The notes under the pieces: generated by a model
The model's database searches: none
Seen by the model: the letters and a program-made list of their open reading frames with translations, nothing else
Told to the model about the DNA's origin: nothing
Translations under genes and position numbers: made by a program
Shown: one piece after another, positions 1 to 8,254 of the stretch
How the letters are laid out: each line of letters begins with the position of its first letter
Numbering within the stretch: position 1 is the stretch's first letter
NCBI GenBank assembly: GCA_964522015.1
Contig: CAZFST010000001.1
Coordinates: 62,001-126,000 of the forward strand
Source of the DNA: QQWI01 sp964522015
Lineage (GTDB): Bacteria > Bacillota > Clostridia > Peptostreptococcales > Acidaminobacteraceae
Direction: 5' to 3'
DNA length: 64,000 nucleotides

Positions 1-17
1 GGCTGCGGCCACTGATT

Positions 18-93
18 GGTGGCCTCGCTGAGGCTAGCCATGCACCTTTAGAATGTCATAACTCTCAAAGAGGCTACCTCCTAGGGTGGCCTC
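18..93 (+). promoter_or_regulatory. two hairpins with interchangeable arms ahead of the ABC permease
   Basis: Hairpin A pairs 20-26 with 30-36 (TGGCCTC/GAGGCTA). Hairpin B pairs 70-78 with 85-93 (GAGGCTACC/GGTGGCCTC). The left arm of A lies in a 9-base word, GGTGGCCTC (18-26), that recurs exactly as the right arm of B, so the arms can also pair across the hairpins. No long T-run follows, so this looks more like an intercistronic processing, stabilising or attenuating structure than a simple terminator. The gene upstream lies outside the window. Confidence 0.45.
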
Positions 94-120
94 TACCTTT
101 AATCTAGAAAAGGAGTTAGC

Positions 121-1122
121 ATGTCCACAAAAGTACTACTCAAGCGCATTGCCTTTTCTCTCCTTACACTGTTAGCGGCAATGGTGCTCACATTTTTTCT
201 ACTGCGGCTGACGCCGGGTAATGTCTACGACCGCTGGGCCAAGGATATTGCACAAAAGCAAGGAATCAAGTTTGAAGAGGCCCAAGAAATTGTTAAGGCC
301 ATGTCCAACTACGATCCCAATGAACCCTTGCCACTTCAGTTTATTCGGTATGCCAAAGGGGTTGTCACCGGAAACTTTGGAAATTCAATGTATAACGAAA
401 GTGTGACCGTAACCAGTATTTTGGCAAAAGCTTTGCCCTGGACCCTATTTATCATATCCCTGGCGCTGTTTCTGAGTTTTGTAGTGGGCATACAGCTGGG
501 GGTTATCATGGCCTATAAGCGAAAGAGCATTTTAAATCCGCTTATCTCCATCTATTCTACCGTTTCTCAGTCTGTGCCCAACTTCATCATCGCCATTTTG
601 TTTATCATTCTCTTTGCCTTCAAATTGCGTTGGTTTCCAATGCGTGGGGCATATGATGCACGGATTGCCGTACCGGGTTTTACAGTGGCATTCATAATGG
701 ATGTTCTCCATCATGCCTTCTTACCGGTCTTGACCTTTGTTTTCACCACCCTAGGTGGATGGGCTCTTGGCATGAAAGGCATGGCTGTTTCGGTATTAGG
801 GTCTGACTATATCACCGCCGCCAATATTAGGGGAGTCAGTGAGAAAAACATCATGAAGAATTATGTGAAGCGCAATGCCATTATCCCACAAATCACTAAT
901 CTGACCATTACATTTGCCATGATGCTAGGTGGCAGTGCACTGATTGAATTCCAATTCAACTATCCAGGGCTGGGGTTTTACTTGACTGAAGCCACCATGC
1001 GCCGGGATTATATGATTATGCAAGGCTTATTATTTGTGACAAGTTTTGCAGTGGTACTCGCTAACTTCTTTGCAGAGCTGATTTATGCCAAGCTCGATCC
1101 CCGCGTGCGTACACAGGAGTAG
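121..1122 (+). CDS. oligopeptide/dipeptide ABC transporter permease (DppB/OppB type)
   Basis: First inner-membrane subunit of a peptide-class ABC importer, 333 residues. The N-terminal helix (about residues 9-30) is followed by an external segment and then a block of five more helices, the usual DppB plan. The cytoplasmic loop with the EAA-type coupling motif is visible around residues 230-255 (ITAANIRGVSEKNIMKNYV). The C-terminal KLDPRVR is typical of the family. The start is supported by AAAGGAG at 109-115. It is followed after 4 bp by the second permease. The substrate-binding protein is not in the window and would be expected just upstream. Peptide specificity is inferred from family resemblance only; nickel or sugar substrates also occur in this class. 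Confidence 0.9.
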   Translation: MSTKVLLKRIAFSLLTLLAAMVLTFFLLRLTPGNVYDRWAKDIAQKQGIKFEEAQEIVKAMSNYDPNEPLPLQFIRYAKGVVTGNFGNSMYNESVTVTSILAKALPWTLFIISLALFLSFVVGIQLGVIMAYKRKSILNPLISIYSTVSQSVPNFIIAILFIILFAFKLRWFPMRGAYDARIAVPGFTVAFIMDVLHHAFLPVLTFVFTTLGGWALGMKGMAVSVLGSDYITAANIRGVSEKNIMKNYVKRNAIIPQITNLTITFAMMLGGSALIEFQFNYPGLGFYLTEATMRRDYMIMQGLLFVTSFAVVLANFFAELIYAKLDPRVRTQE

Positions 1123-1126
1123 AAAA

Positions 1127-2008
1127 ATGCCGACGATACTGAAAATGAAAAATGGCCTCAAGAAGAGTGCTCAATTCTTAGGGGTGATCCTGACGAATAA
1201 GCAATCTGCCATGGGTTTAATAATCCTGTTAACGTTTGCAGTGATGGCAATTGCGGGCATCTTTATTAAAGTGGATATGGAAGTCAATTATGACAGCCGC
1301 TATCAACCACCTTCAATCACCCATATTCTAGGGACGGACTACGGTGGCCGAGATACGTTTTTACAGCTGGTTAAGGGGTCAACCGACGTTCTTTCCATCG
1401 GGATCTTTACGGCTACCTTCGCCTTGATACTGGGCTTTTCCATAGGGGCAGCAGCTGGTTTCATTGGTGGCTGGACTGACAAATTATTGATGCTTCTAGC
1501 AGATATTCTGCTGATGATCCCATCCTTCCCACTGATGATGATCTTTGCGGTGACCTTCAAAATACGTTCTAACCTAGCGTTCTCTGGCATTCTATGCCTA
1601 TTTATGTGGGCAGGACTTGCAAGAGCTGTCCGGGCGCAAATCATGGCCTTTAAGCAAAGCGACTTCATTGTGGTCTGTAAATCCATGGGACTCAGCACGC
1701 CGTACATTATTTTCAAAGAGATTCTACCAAATATCACATCCTACTTGGCGATGAACTTTATCGGTACCATTCAAGGGGCTATCGTGGCCAGTTTAGGCTT
1801 AATGTTACTTGGGCTTTCCCCGTATTCACCGACCAACTGGGGCATGATGCTCAATTTAGCGATTAAAAATACAGGGGGCATCTTCAATCCCCTGGGCTAC
1901 TACTATCTGATTTCACCGATGATCTGCACGATTCTATTTCAATTAGGTTGTATCTTCTTTTCGCACGGGCTGGATGAAGCATTGAATCCCCGTTTGCGAG
2001 CATCTTAG
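1127..2008 (+). CDS. oligopeptide/dipeptide ABC transporter permease (DppC/OppC type)
   Basis: Second permease subunit, 293 residues. It has the DppC hallmarks: an N-terminal helix, then an HILGTDYGGRDTF segment near residue 65, then five helices with the coupling loop around KSMGLSTPYIIFKEILPN, ending in GLDEALNPRLR. I chose the ATG at 1127, not an earlier in-frame codon at 1085, because AGGAG at 1115-1119 is well spaced and the longer form would overlap the upstream permease. It pairs with the upstream permease to form the channel, and the two ATPases follow at once, so this is a single transport operon. Confidence 0.9.
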   Translation: MPTILKMKNGLKKSAQFLGVILTNKQSAMGLIILLTFAVMAIAGIFIKVDMEVNYDSRYQPPSITHILGTDYGGRDTFLQLVKGSTDVLSIGIFTATFALILGFSIGAAAGFIGGWTDKLLMLLADILLMIPSFPLMMIFAVTFKIRSNLAFSGILCLFMWAGLARAVRAQIMAFKQSDFIVVCKSMGLSTPYIIFKEILPNITSYLAMNFIGTIQGAIVASLGLMLLGLSPYSPTNWGMMLNLAIKNTGGIFNPLGYYYLISPMICTILFQLGCIFFSHGLDEALNPRLRAS

Positions 2009-2021
2009 AAAGGGCAAGTTC

Positions 2022-3020
2022 ATGACAGATAATCCTATCATCTCTATCCGAAATCTATCTATTGCTTTTCCACTGAAGCGTGGCACCCTCACCGCTGTTA
2101 AGGGTGCAAACTTCGATATCCCAAAGGGGAAGATCACTGCCCTGGTCGGGGAGTCGGGCTCAGGCAAGTCAACCTTAGCCAGTGGCATTTTACAATACGT
2201 GTCAACCCCTGGAAAATTCACTGGGGGCACCATCCATTTCAATGGTGAAAATGTGATAGACTTTGACAAACAGCGTCTTGGAAAATACCGTTGGCGCCAA
2301 GTCTCCATGGTATTCCAAGCAGCTCAAAATAGCTTGAATCCAGTGATGACCATTAAGGAGCAGATGATAGAAACCTATCGCGCCCATGTGCCGCGACACC
2401 CAGAAAAAGCAATTCTTGCAAAGGCCCATGAGCTTCTTAGCTATGTGCGCTTAGAACCTGAGCGGGTGTTAGATAGCTATCCTCACGAACTATCCGGTGG
2501 CATGAAACAGCGTGTTATGATAGCCTTTAGTCTTCTCCTTCAACCGGAACTGGTGATTTTAGATGAGCCCACCACGGCGCTGGATGTCATCACTCAGGAC
2601 TATATCTTTGATATTTTACAAAAGGTCCACCGTAATCTTGATGTCACCATGCTATTATTGACCCATGACATGGGGGTCGTGGCCAAAGTAGCAGACTATG
2701 TAGGTGTCATGTATGCTGGCGAAATCGTTGAAATGGGGGATGTCTATACCCTTTTTGAAGATCCCAAGCACCCATACACCCAAAATCTATTGGAGGCTTC
2801 CCCTTCATTAGTAGGGGATATGAAAGAAAAAACGGCAGCCATTGGTGATGCCCCTGACGTGTTCAATTTGCCCATGGGCTGTGGTTATCAAAAGCGGTGT
2901 CTGACGGCCTCAAAACGGTGCGCCATCGAAAAGCCCCAGATGCATGCACATGCCAACGGCACCCTAGTCAGTTGCCACCTTTATCAAAATGAGGAAGGTG
3001 CTATTTATGAAATCCAATAA
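2022..3020 (+). CDS. peptide ABC transporter ATPase (DppD/OppD type)
   Basis: First ATPase of the importer, 332 residues. Walker A is GESGSGKST (about residues 46-54), the signature is LSGGMKQR, Walker B is LVILDEPTTALD, and the switch histidine is in LLTHDMGVVA. The C-terminal oligopeptide-transporter extension carries the cysteine-rich CGYQKRC..C..C pattern that binds an iron-sulfur cluster in related DppD/OppD proteins (family knowledge). The last 14 bases overlap the start of the next ATPase, which suggests translational coupling. Confidence 0.92.
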   Translation: MTDNPIISIRNLSIAFPLKRGTLTAVKGANFDIPKGKITALVGESGSGKSTLASGILQYVSTPGKFTGGTIHFNGENVIDFDKQRLGKYRWRQVSMVFQAAQNSLNPVMTIKEQMIETYRAHVPRHPEKAILAKAHELLSYVRLEPERVLDSYPHELSGGMKQRVMIAFSLLLQPELVILDEPTTALDVITQDYIFDILQKVHRNLDVTMLLLTHDMGVVAKVADYVGVMYAGEIVEMGDVYTLFEDPKHPYTQNLLEASPSLVGDMKEKTAAIGDAPDVFNLPMGCGYQKRCLTASKRCAIEKPQMHAHANGTLVSCHLYQNEEGAIYEIQ

Positions 3021-4131
3021 TGATATTATATTGTCACTTGATCATATTCAGATGCGGTTTCGCAAAAAAAAGGGGCTCTTTGGGCCTCAAACGGATGCCG
3101 GAGCTGTCGTCGATTTTTCCCTTGATATTCGCCGCCAAGAGATTGTTGCACTGGTTGGAGAGAGTGGCTGCGGCAAAACCACCCTTGGCAAGATCATGTC
3201 TGGAATTGTCAAACCAACCGGTGGGAGACTGATTTATAATGGTGTAGATGTCAGTCGGATGAACCGTCAACAAGCGGCAGATTTTAGGGACCAGGTACAA
3301 ATCGTTCATCAGGATTCTTATGCAGCCCTAAATCCCGTGCGTACAATCTATCAGTCCTTATCAGGTCCGCTCTTGCACAAGAAAATTGTGAAAACCGATG
3401 TGGAGGCCCACGAGCGGGTATGCGAACTGCTAAAGACAGTAGAGCTCCATCCACCGCAACAATTTATGGACAAGTATCCCCATCAACTTTCTGGGGGACA
3501 ACGGCAGCGTATCTTGATGGCACGGGCAATTTCCCTTAATCCAAAGCTGATTGTGGCTGATGAACCGGTTTCCATGATTGACGTCTCCCTACGGATCGCT
3601 GTATTGAATTTGATGTCCAAACTCAATCGAGAAATGGGCATAGCTTTTGTCTATATCACCCACGACCTTGCAACAGCTCGGTATATTGCAAAGCAGGGAA
3701 GGGTGGCAACCATGTACCTCGGTCAATTGATTGAACTAGGAGAGGTGGAGGCAGTATTGGCAAAGCCTCGGCATCCCTATTTACAGGCCCTCTTAACAGC
3801 GGTTCCAATTCCAGATCCGAAAATTGCCAAACGCCATAGGCCCTTACCCCTAAAGAGTCTTGATATGCCAAGTATAACGGATCCGCCATCCGGTTGCCGA
3901 TTCCATCCAAGGTGCCTTTATGCAACCGATAAGTGTGAACAGGAGCCAGTGTCCCTGGTGGCTGTGGGATCTGTTGGTGGGGACCAGAGGACTCTGGACA
4001 TGAGTGCGCGGCAAGACTTGAGTGGCGGCCATGAGCAGCGTGCTGGCCATAACCAAAGTGTGCGCCATAAGCAAAGTTATGTGGCTTGTCATCATCACGA
4101 AACTGTGCCGCCTTGGCAGGTGTTGGCATGA
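3007..4131 (+). CDS. peptide ABC transporter ATPase (DppF/OppF type) with His-rich insert
   Basis: Second ATPase, 374 residues. Walker A is GESGCGKTT, the signature is LSGGQRQR, and Walker B is LIVADEPVSMID. The start at 3007 has GGAAGG at 2993-2998 and overlaps the previous gene. The C-terminal oligopeptide domain has the expected CRFHPRC...C...P pattern, but before the closing VACHHHE it carries an insertion of roughly 40 residues. Within the insert, three six-residue units (GHEQRA, GHNQSV, RHKQSY; bases 4027-4080) repeat in tandem. The repeat is not part of the family norm. It might bind a metal or be neutral slippage. The ATPase call is secure; the insert's role is unknown. Confidence 0.9.
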   Translation: MKSNNDIILSLDHIQMRFRKKKGLFGPQTDAGAVVDFSLDIRRQEIVALVGESGCGKTTLGKIMSGIVKPTGGRLIYNGVDVSRMNRQQAADFRDQVQIVHQDSYAALNPVRTIYQSLSGPLLHKKIVKTDVEAHERVCELLKTVELHPPQQFMDKYPHQLSGGQRQRILMARAISLNPKLIVADEPVSMIDVSLRIAVLNLMSKLNREMGIAFVYITHDLATARYIAKQGRVATMYLGQLIELGEVEAVLAKPRHPYLQALLTAVPIPDPKIAKRHRPLPLKSLDMPSITDPPSGCRFHPRCLYATDKCEQEPVSLVAVGSVGGDQRTLDMSARQDLSGGHEQRAGHNQSVRHKQSYVACHHHETVPPWQVLA

Positions 4132-4400
4132 AAAGCTGGCACAGTCATATCTGCGGCCTTAGTGATACAATGCTGACCATGGCACTTAACACAAGTATTA
4201 CTTTAGCGGTTTTAGCTGGTATCGCTGGATGGGCCATGACACGGGTGAGTGATGTGCCCCTTGAAGCCACCATCGTCTTAACTTTATCCCTAGGCCTAAA
4301 TGGCACAGTTTTTGGACTCAGTGCTGTGCTCATCACATTGAAAAGTAGACTGGTAGACAAGAAAACCTTCAAAATACAAACTAAATCAAAGCGAGGTTGA
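4128..4400 (+). CDS. small membrane protein of unknown function, coupled to the ABC operon
   Basis: A 90-residue protein with two hydrophobic segments (about residues 15-35 and 42-65) and a lysine-rich tail (KKTFKIQTKSKRG), so probably two membrane helices with a cytoplasmic basic end. The ATG at 4128 overlaps the stop of the upstream ATPase in the ATGA arrangement, and GGCAGG precedes it. The next gene begins two bases after its stop. This strict coupling argues that it is real and works with the transporter or with the metallopeptidases downstream. I do not recognise a family. Confidence 0.65.
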   Translation: MKSWHSHICGLSDTMLTMALNTSITLAVLAGIAGWAMTRVSDVPLEATIVLTLSLGLNGTVFGLSAVLITLKSRLVDKKTFKIQTKSKRG

Positions 4401-4402
4401 TC

Positions 4403-6673
4403 ATGCACAGCACCATTATTTCTGAAATCAGGGGATTGATCCAAGCTCAGAGTCATCAAGAGCTAGTCAATGGCACTGCCCCCTTCAATACAGTAGAGGT
4501 ACCTCGTGTGGCTTATGCCGGAGGTGTCATGGCCCTAAGTGACACGGCGTGTGTTTTAGCCCATAATGGGGCGTTGATGCCAGTTGTCGCCGTCAGTTGC
4601 TACGGTAAAGGACGGGTTGTCGTGGCTGGCGCACCTGAATACTTGGACAATCAATGCCTCGGTGGCAGGTATGCTGCGATTGCAGAACCCCTCCATCAGT
4701 GGCTAAGTATGACAGGTGGCAGTAAATCCGCAAAAAGAATCGATAAAACCCTGACCCATGAGGCAATCCCTCAGATCTGCGACTATGTCTACCAAGGGGG
4801 CACAGTTTGGGTGGCCGAACGGGGATGGGAGCTCTTGGATGTTCTATCTGACTATGTGGCCAATCAAATCGGGGACCGGATGCCACGACTAGGTGATTAT
4901 CCCTTGCAGCATTTTTTAAACCGTGTGGGCCTTGGACTTTTAGATGCCATCGCTCTTTGGGATGACAATCCGGAAAAAGGTATGCCGCTGATGAGCCCTG
5001 AAGCTTCCAAAGCCCTGGGTATGGCGGCTCTTACAGGGTGGTTAGCCACCAATAAAATGGGGGCGTCCCATTTGTCAAAGCGGCTTTGCACTCAAGGTGA
5101 ACCACTGTTTGAAAAGGGCCTCACTAAAGATTATAACCCCGAGGCTCTAGGTCAGCTACTTGCCAGTGCAGTCAACGCCAGTGCTCCGAGTGCTTGTTGG
5201 ATCAATGCCCTTCAATCAGAGTATGGAGAGAACTTGAATCTAGAGGTGTTACACTCTGCTGCAGATGAACCAATCCTTCGTATGTTGCAATCACAGGCTT
5301 ATAATGATATCCTACTGAATAGTCCACAGGCTGCAAATGCCCTTGCATCAGATTATCCCGGGAGAGTGGCAGAGGGGGCATTACCAGTCTCTCGTACTTT
5401 CACAGTGGTGGGGGCGGTGCCAAATCACGGCTATTTGCAAATGTATTCACCACCCGGAATTTGGCAGAGCACCGGACTTTTTGCAGATGCAGGGCAAGCC
5501 ATAACCCTGTGGGTTTTTGGTGAAGAACCCTCTTTAGATGTTCAAATTGGTTGCCATAGTGATAACAATGCCAGTTTAGGGAAATGGGATCGCGTCCCTG
5601 TCATTTGTCAAAGGCAAAAGTTAAAATCAGGTCACAACGCTATAACGAGCCCCTACGGCGGTTTGATTTATCTTGTACCAAGAACTTCAAAAGACCAAGC
5701 AAGTCAATGGGAAGTCCGTATTGACGGGGCATACCCGGCACCGAGATTTGTTGTCAAAGAAGAAAAATCCCAGCAAGAGGACGGTGCTTTTACCGATGCT
5801 CAGTGGCAATTGGCTATTGAGAATGCAGTCTCCCCATGGGCTGAAATCGAAACAAATCGAGTGATTTTAACGGTTCCAACCCAGACGGCTAAAGCCCTTA
5901 AAAATCCCAACGATTTGGCAAAGGCCTGGGACCATATGCTGGATAGTTTCGATCATTTTGTGGGTCTTTCAACCACCGCTGATTATCCTCATAAAAGTCC
6001 AACTGGAAAATACCGTTTTGTAGCTGACAGGCAGATTGTGGCTGGTTGGATGCATGCAGGTTATCCGATTATGCTCTTTGAAGGTATCACCGCTGAAGAT
6101 ATGCTCACGATTGACGGGATTGCGAATGTAAAAAAGGGCTGGGGATTTTGGCATGAACTGGGTCACAATTATCAGCAGCGGTCTTGGGTATGGGAAGCTG
6201 TGGTGGAAGTGACGGTTAACATTTATTCTCTTTACATGCAAGATCAAAGTCCTAATGTGTCGAGGCTAATCACAGAAAAAGCCTATCAAGGGGCTTTCCA
6301 ATTTCTGGACCGTACAGATTTGCAAAAACGTTATCATGATGATAATCAGATAGGCTATTTTGAACGATTGGTTCTCTATAGACAGCTAGAAACTGCTTTT
6401 GGTTGGTCTTTGTTCACAGCGCTGCACAGAACCTATCGGGAACGTACAAAACTTTTTGACATCCAGGATGAGCAAGAAAAAATCGATACTTTTGTGGCTG
6501 TGGTATGCCAGTTGACCAATGAGAATTTGCTGCCATTTTTTGAACGGTGGGGATTTTGTGTTTCAGAGGCAGCTATCACTGCAATCAATGCCAAGGGTTA
6601 TCACCAGCAAAGAGCAGATTATTCAGTTTGGCAATCCCCAAAAGATCTGAACCTTGTCATGGCACAAGCATGA
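4403..6673 (+). CDS. M60-family metallopeptidase with TCAF-like architecture, no signal peptide
   Basis: A 756-residue protein. The N-terminal 330 residues resemble the N-terminal domain of TCAF/FAM115 proteins, with segments such as YGKGRVVVAG near residue 75 and GGTVWVAERGW near residue 132. The C-terminal part is a Peptidase_M60 domain: STGLFADAGQ and SPYGGLIYLVP in its beta-rich front, then the zinc motif HELGH (584-588) with the downstream glutamate in EAVVE. All catalytic residues of the HExxH...E motif are present. There is no signal peptide, unlike the next gene, which is odd for a family best known for extracellular glycoprotein or mucin cleavage. The ATG at 4403 is chosen over TTG at 4397; GCGAGG lies at 4391-4396. 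Confidence 0.85.
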   Translation: MHSTIISEIRGLIQAQSHQELVNGTAPFNTVEVPRVAYAGGVMALSDTACVLAHNGALMPVVAVSCYGKGRVVVAGAPEYLDNQCLGGRYAAIAEPLHQWLSMTGGSKSAKRIDKTLTHEAIPQICDYVYQGGTVWVAERGWELLDVLSDYVANQIGDRMPRLGDYPLQHFLNRVGLGLLDAIALWDDNPEKGMPLMSPEASKALGMAALTGWLATNKMGASHLSKRLCTQGEPLFEKGLTKDYNPEALGQLLASAVNASAPSACWINALQSEYGENLNLEVLHSAADEPILRMLQSQAYNDILLNSPQAANALASDYPGRVAEGALPVSRTFTVVGAVPNHGYLQMYSPPGIWQSTGLFADAGQAITLWVFGEEPSLDVQIGCHSDNNASLGKWDRVPVICQRQKLKSGHNAITSPYGGLIYLVPRTSKDQASQWEVRIDGAYPAPRFVVKEEKSQQEDGAFTDAQWQLAIENAVSPWAEIETNRVILTVPTQTAKALKNPNDLAKAWDHMLDSFDHFVGLSTTADYPHKSPTGKYRFVADRQIVAGWMHAGYPIMLFEGITAEDMLTIDGIANVKKGWGFWHELGHNYQQRSWVWEAVVEVTVNIYSLYMQDQSPNVSRLITEKAYQGAFQFLDRTDLQKRYHDDNQIGYFERLVLYRQLETAFGWSLFTALHRTYRERTKLFDIQDEQEKIDTFVAVVCQLTNENLLPFFERWGFCVSEAAITAINAKGYHQQRADYSVWQSPKDLNLVMAQA

Positions 6674-6718
6674 CAGTCTTATTCAACTGATCAACAGATA
6701 CAATTTACAGGAGGCACA

Positions 6719-8200
6719 ATGGCAGGCATCAGCAAGAAAATAGTTTGCATACTCTTGGCATTTGTGCTACTCACAAGCGGGTGTCAAGGCTTAAAGGCGC
6801 CTTCACCTGCTACTACCATCACAAAAAAGGTTAGTGGTATTGAGGTGAAACCTATGGGCAAACTGGATCTTCGTTTTCCAGGGCCCGTGCGTAAAAATGC
6901 AAAACCAATCCAAAATGTGATAGTCCCTATCTCCTTGGATGTCCCAGATTACACCTACATGGACGCTTGGTGGCCGCCGCAAACCTGGCGCAGTACTGGA
7001 CTTTACGCTGCCCCTGGAGAGAAAATCACCATAACAGTACCCCATGCAGTTGCAGGACTATACGTCCAGATTGGCTCCCATACAGATACCTTGCGAGAAA
7101 TTGACAAAGTATCACGACTCCGGGCTCCCAGTATTCTGATCACACAGCAACTGAAGCAAGGTAACAATACGGTGATAAATCCCTATGGGGGGCTAATTTA
7201 TGTCATACCAACAATTCCTAATAGCAACCCTAAAATTCTAACTTCTGAATTAACATTGCCTGTTTCGATTTCGGGTGCTATCAAAGCCCCGTTTTATGAG
7301 CTTGGGGTCACAACTGATGTTCAGTGGCGAGCCATGATTGAAGACCCTAGCGCGCCCATGGCAGAGCTTAAAACCAGTCAAGTGATTCTCACTGTTCCTT
7401 CAAAATATCTCAATGCCATTAAAGATCCAAAAGAGCTTATGGCAAAATGGGATGAATTTGTGGGACAAGTCAATTGGTTAGCGGGTTACACCACCGAGCA
7501 AAGCAAGAGTAAAACAACTCAAAGTAAACAGACAATCCACCGCAAACCCAAAGACCCATGGCGTTTTGTGGCGGATATTCAAATCTCATATGGCTATATG
7601 TATGCGGGGTACCCGATTATGCTTTATGGAGATGAAGCCATCCAAGATATGTTGTCCATAGAAGGCTTAACAAAACGGGGCTGGGGTTACTGGCATGAAC
7701 TGGGCCACAATTTCCAACAAAAGAGTTGGGAAGTAGATAGCATGGTGGAGGTTACTAACAATATCTATTCCCTCTATATACAAGAGTACTTTGGGAATCC
7801 CAATCGGTTGTTAGAAGATAATGATGGCACTGGCCATAGCTCCTTTGAAGATGCCATCACCTATGTTAAAACCCAAAGGCCTGATAAAAACTTTCAAGAT
7901 GACAAGCAAACCACTTACTTTACGCGACTGGTCATGTTCTGGCAACTAAGATCCGCCTATGGTTGGGAGCTGTACCCAAAATTAGCCAGGCATTTTAGAG
8001 AACAACCTCAGACAGAAGAGGCGTTGAGTGCACAAGTACGTGTAGACAATATGATAGCGGCCTTTTGCCTCCTAACTGGAGACGATTTACTACCATTTTT
8101 TGAAGTGTGGGGCTTAAATGCTTCCCAACCCATCAAAGAGAAACTAAAAGAAATGAAGCTTAAACCATTAAAAGAAGAGATCTGGCTAAAAACTCTTTAA
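6719..8200 (+). CDS. M60-family metallopeptidase lipoprotein
   Basis: A 493-residue lipoprotein. The N-terminus has a basic start, a hydrophobic stretch and a lipobox LTSGC (residues 19-23), so it should be anchored on the outer face of the membrane. The rest is a Peptidase_M60 domain with STGLYAAPGEK, NPYGGLIYVIP and an intact zinc motif HELGH (326-330) followed by the SMVEV glutamate. It resembles the M60 domain of the gene before it, so the two look like paralogues, one exported and one not. A consensus AGGAGG sits just upstream. Expected activity is cleavage of glycoproteins or surface peptides, possibly feeding the peptide importer at the head of the cluster (inference). Confidence 0.88.
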   Translation: MAGISKKIVCILLAFVLLTSGCQGLKAPSPATTITKKVSGIEVKPMGKLDLRFPGPVRKNAKPIQNVIVPISLDVPDYTYMDAWWPPQTWRSTGLYAAPGEKITITVPHAVAGLYVQIGSHTDTLREIDKVSRLRAPSILITQQLKQGNNTVINPYGGLIYVIPTIPNSNPKILTSELTLPVSISGAIKAPFYELGVTTDVQWRAMIEDPSAPMAELKTSQVILTVPSKYLNAIKDPKELMAKWDEFVGQVNWLAGYTTEQSKSKTTQSKQTIHRKPKDPWRFVADIQISYGYMYAGYPIMLYGDEAIQDMLSIEGLTKRGWGYWHELGHNFQQKSWEVDSMVEVTNNIYSLYIQEYFGNPNRLLEDNDGTGHSSFEDAITYVKTQRPDKNFQDDKQTTYFTRLVMFWQLRSAYGWELYPKLARHFREQPQTEEALSAQVRVDNMIAAFCLLTGDDLLPFFEVWGLNASQPIKEKLKEMKLKPLKEEIWLKTL

Positions 8201-8202
8201 GT

Positions 8203-8254
8203 AGTAAAAAAGTAGACATCGGATGTACGATGCCTACTTTTTTACTGCTTTTTT
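8203..8254. terminator. bidirectional intrinsic terminator
   Basis: A long stem pairs 8203-8221 with 8228-8246 with one mismatch. It is followed by T8 on the plus strand, and A-rich sequence lies at its left end. It separates the converging M60 lipoprotein gene and PHP gene and could serve both. Confidence 0.9.

Noticed and set aside
3..104. Open frame at the extreme left that could be the end of an upstream gene
   Set aside because: Its stop lies inside the hairpin-rich leader just before a ribosome binding site, and the peptide has no recognisable character. The upstream gene probably ends before or at the first bases.
3656..4129. 157-residue frame on the minus strand opposite the DppF-type gene
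   Set aside because: It lies antisense to a strongly supported ATPase and its composition (Pro/His/Gln-rich) mirrors the repeat on the other strand.
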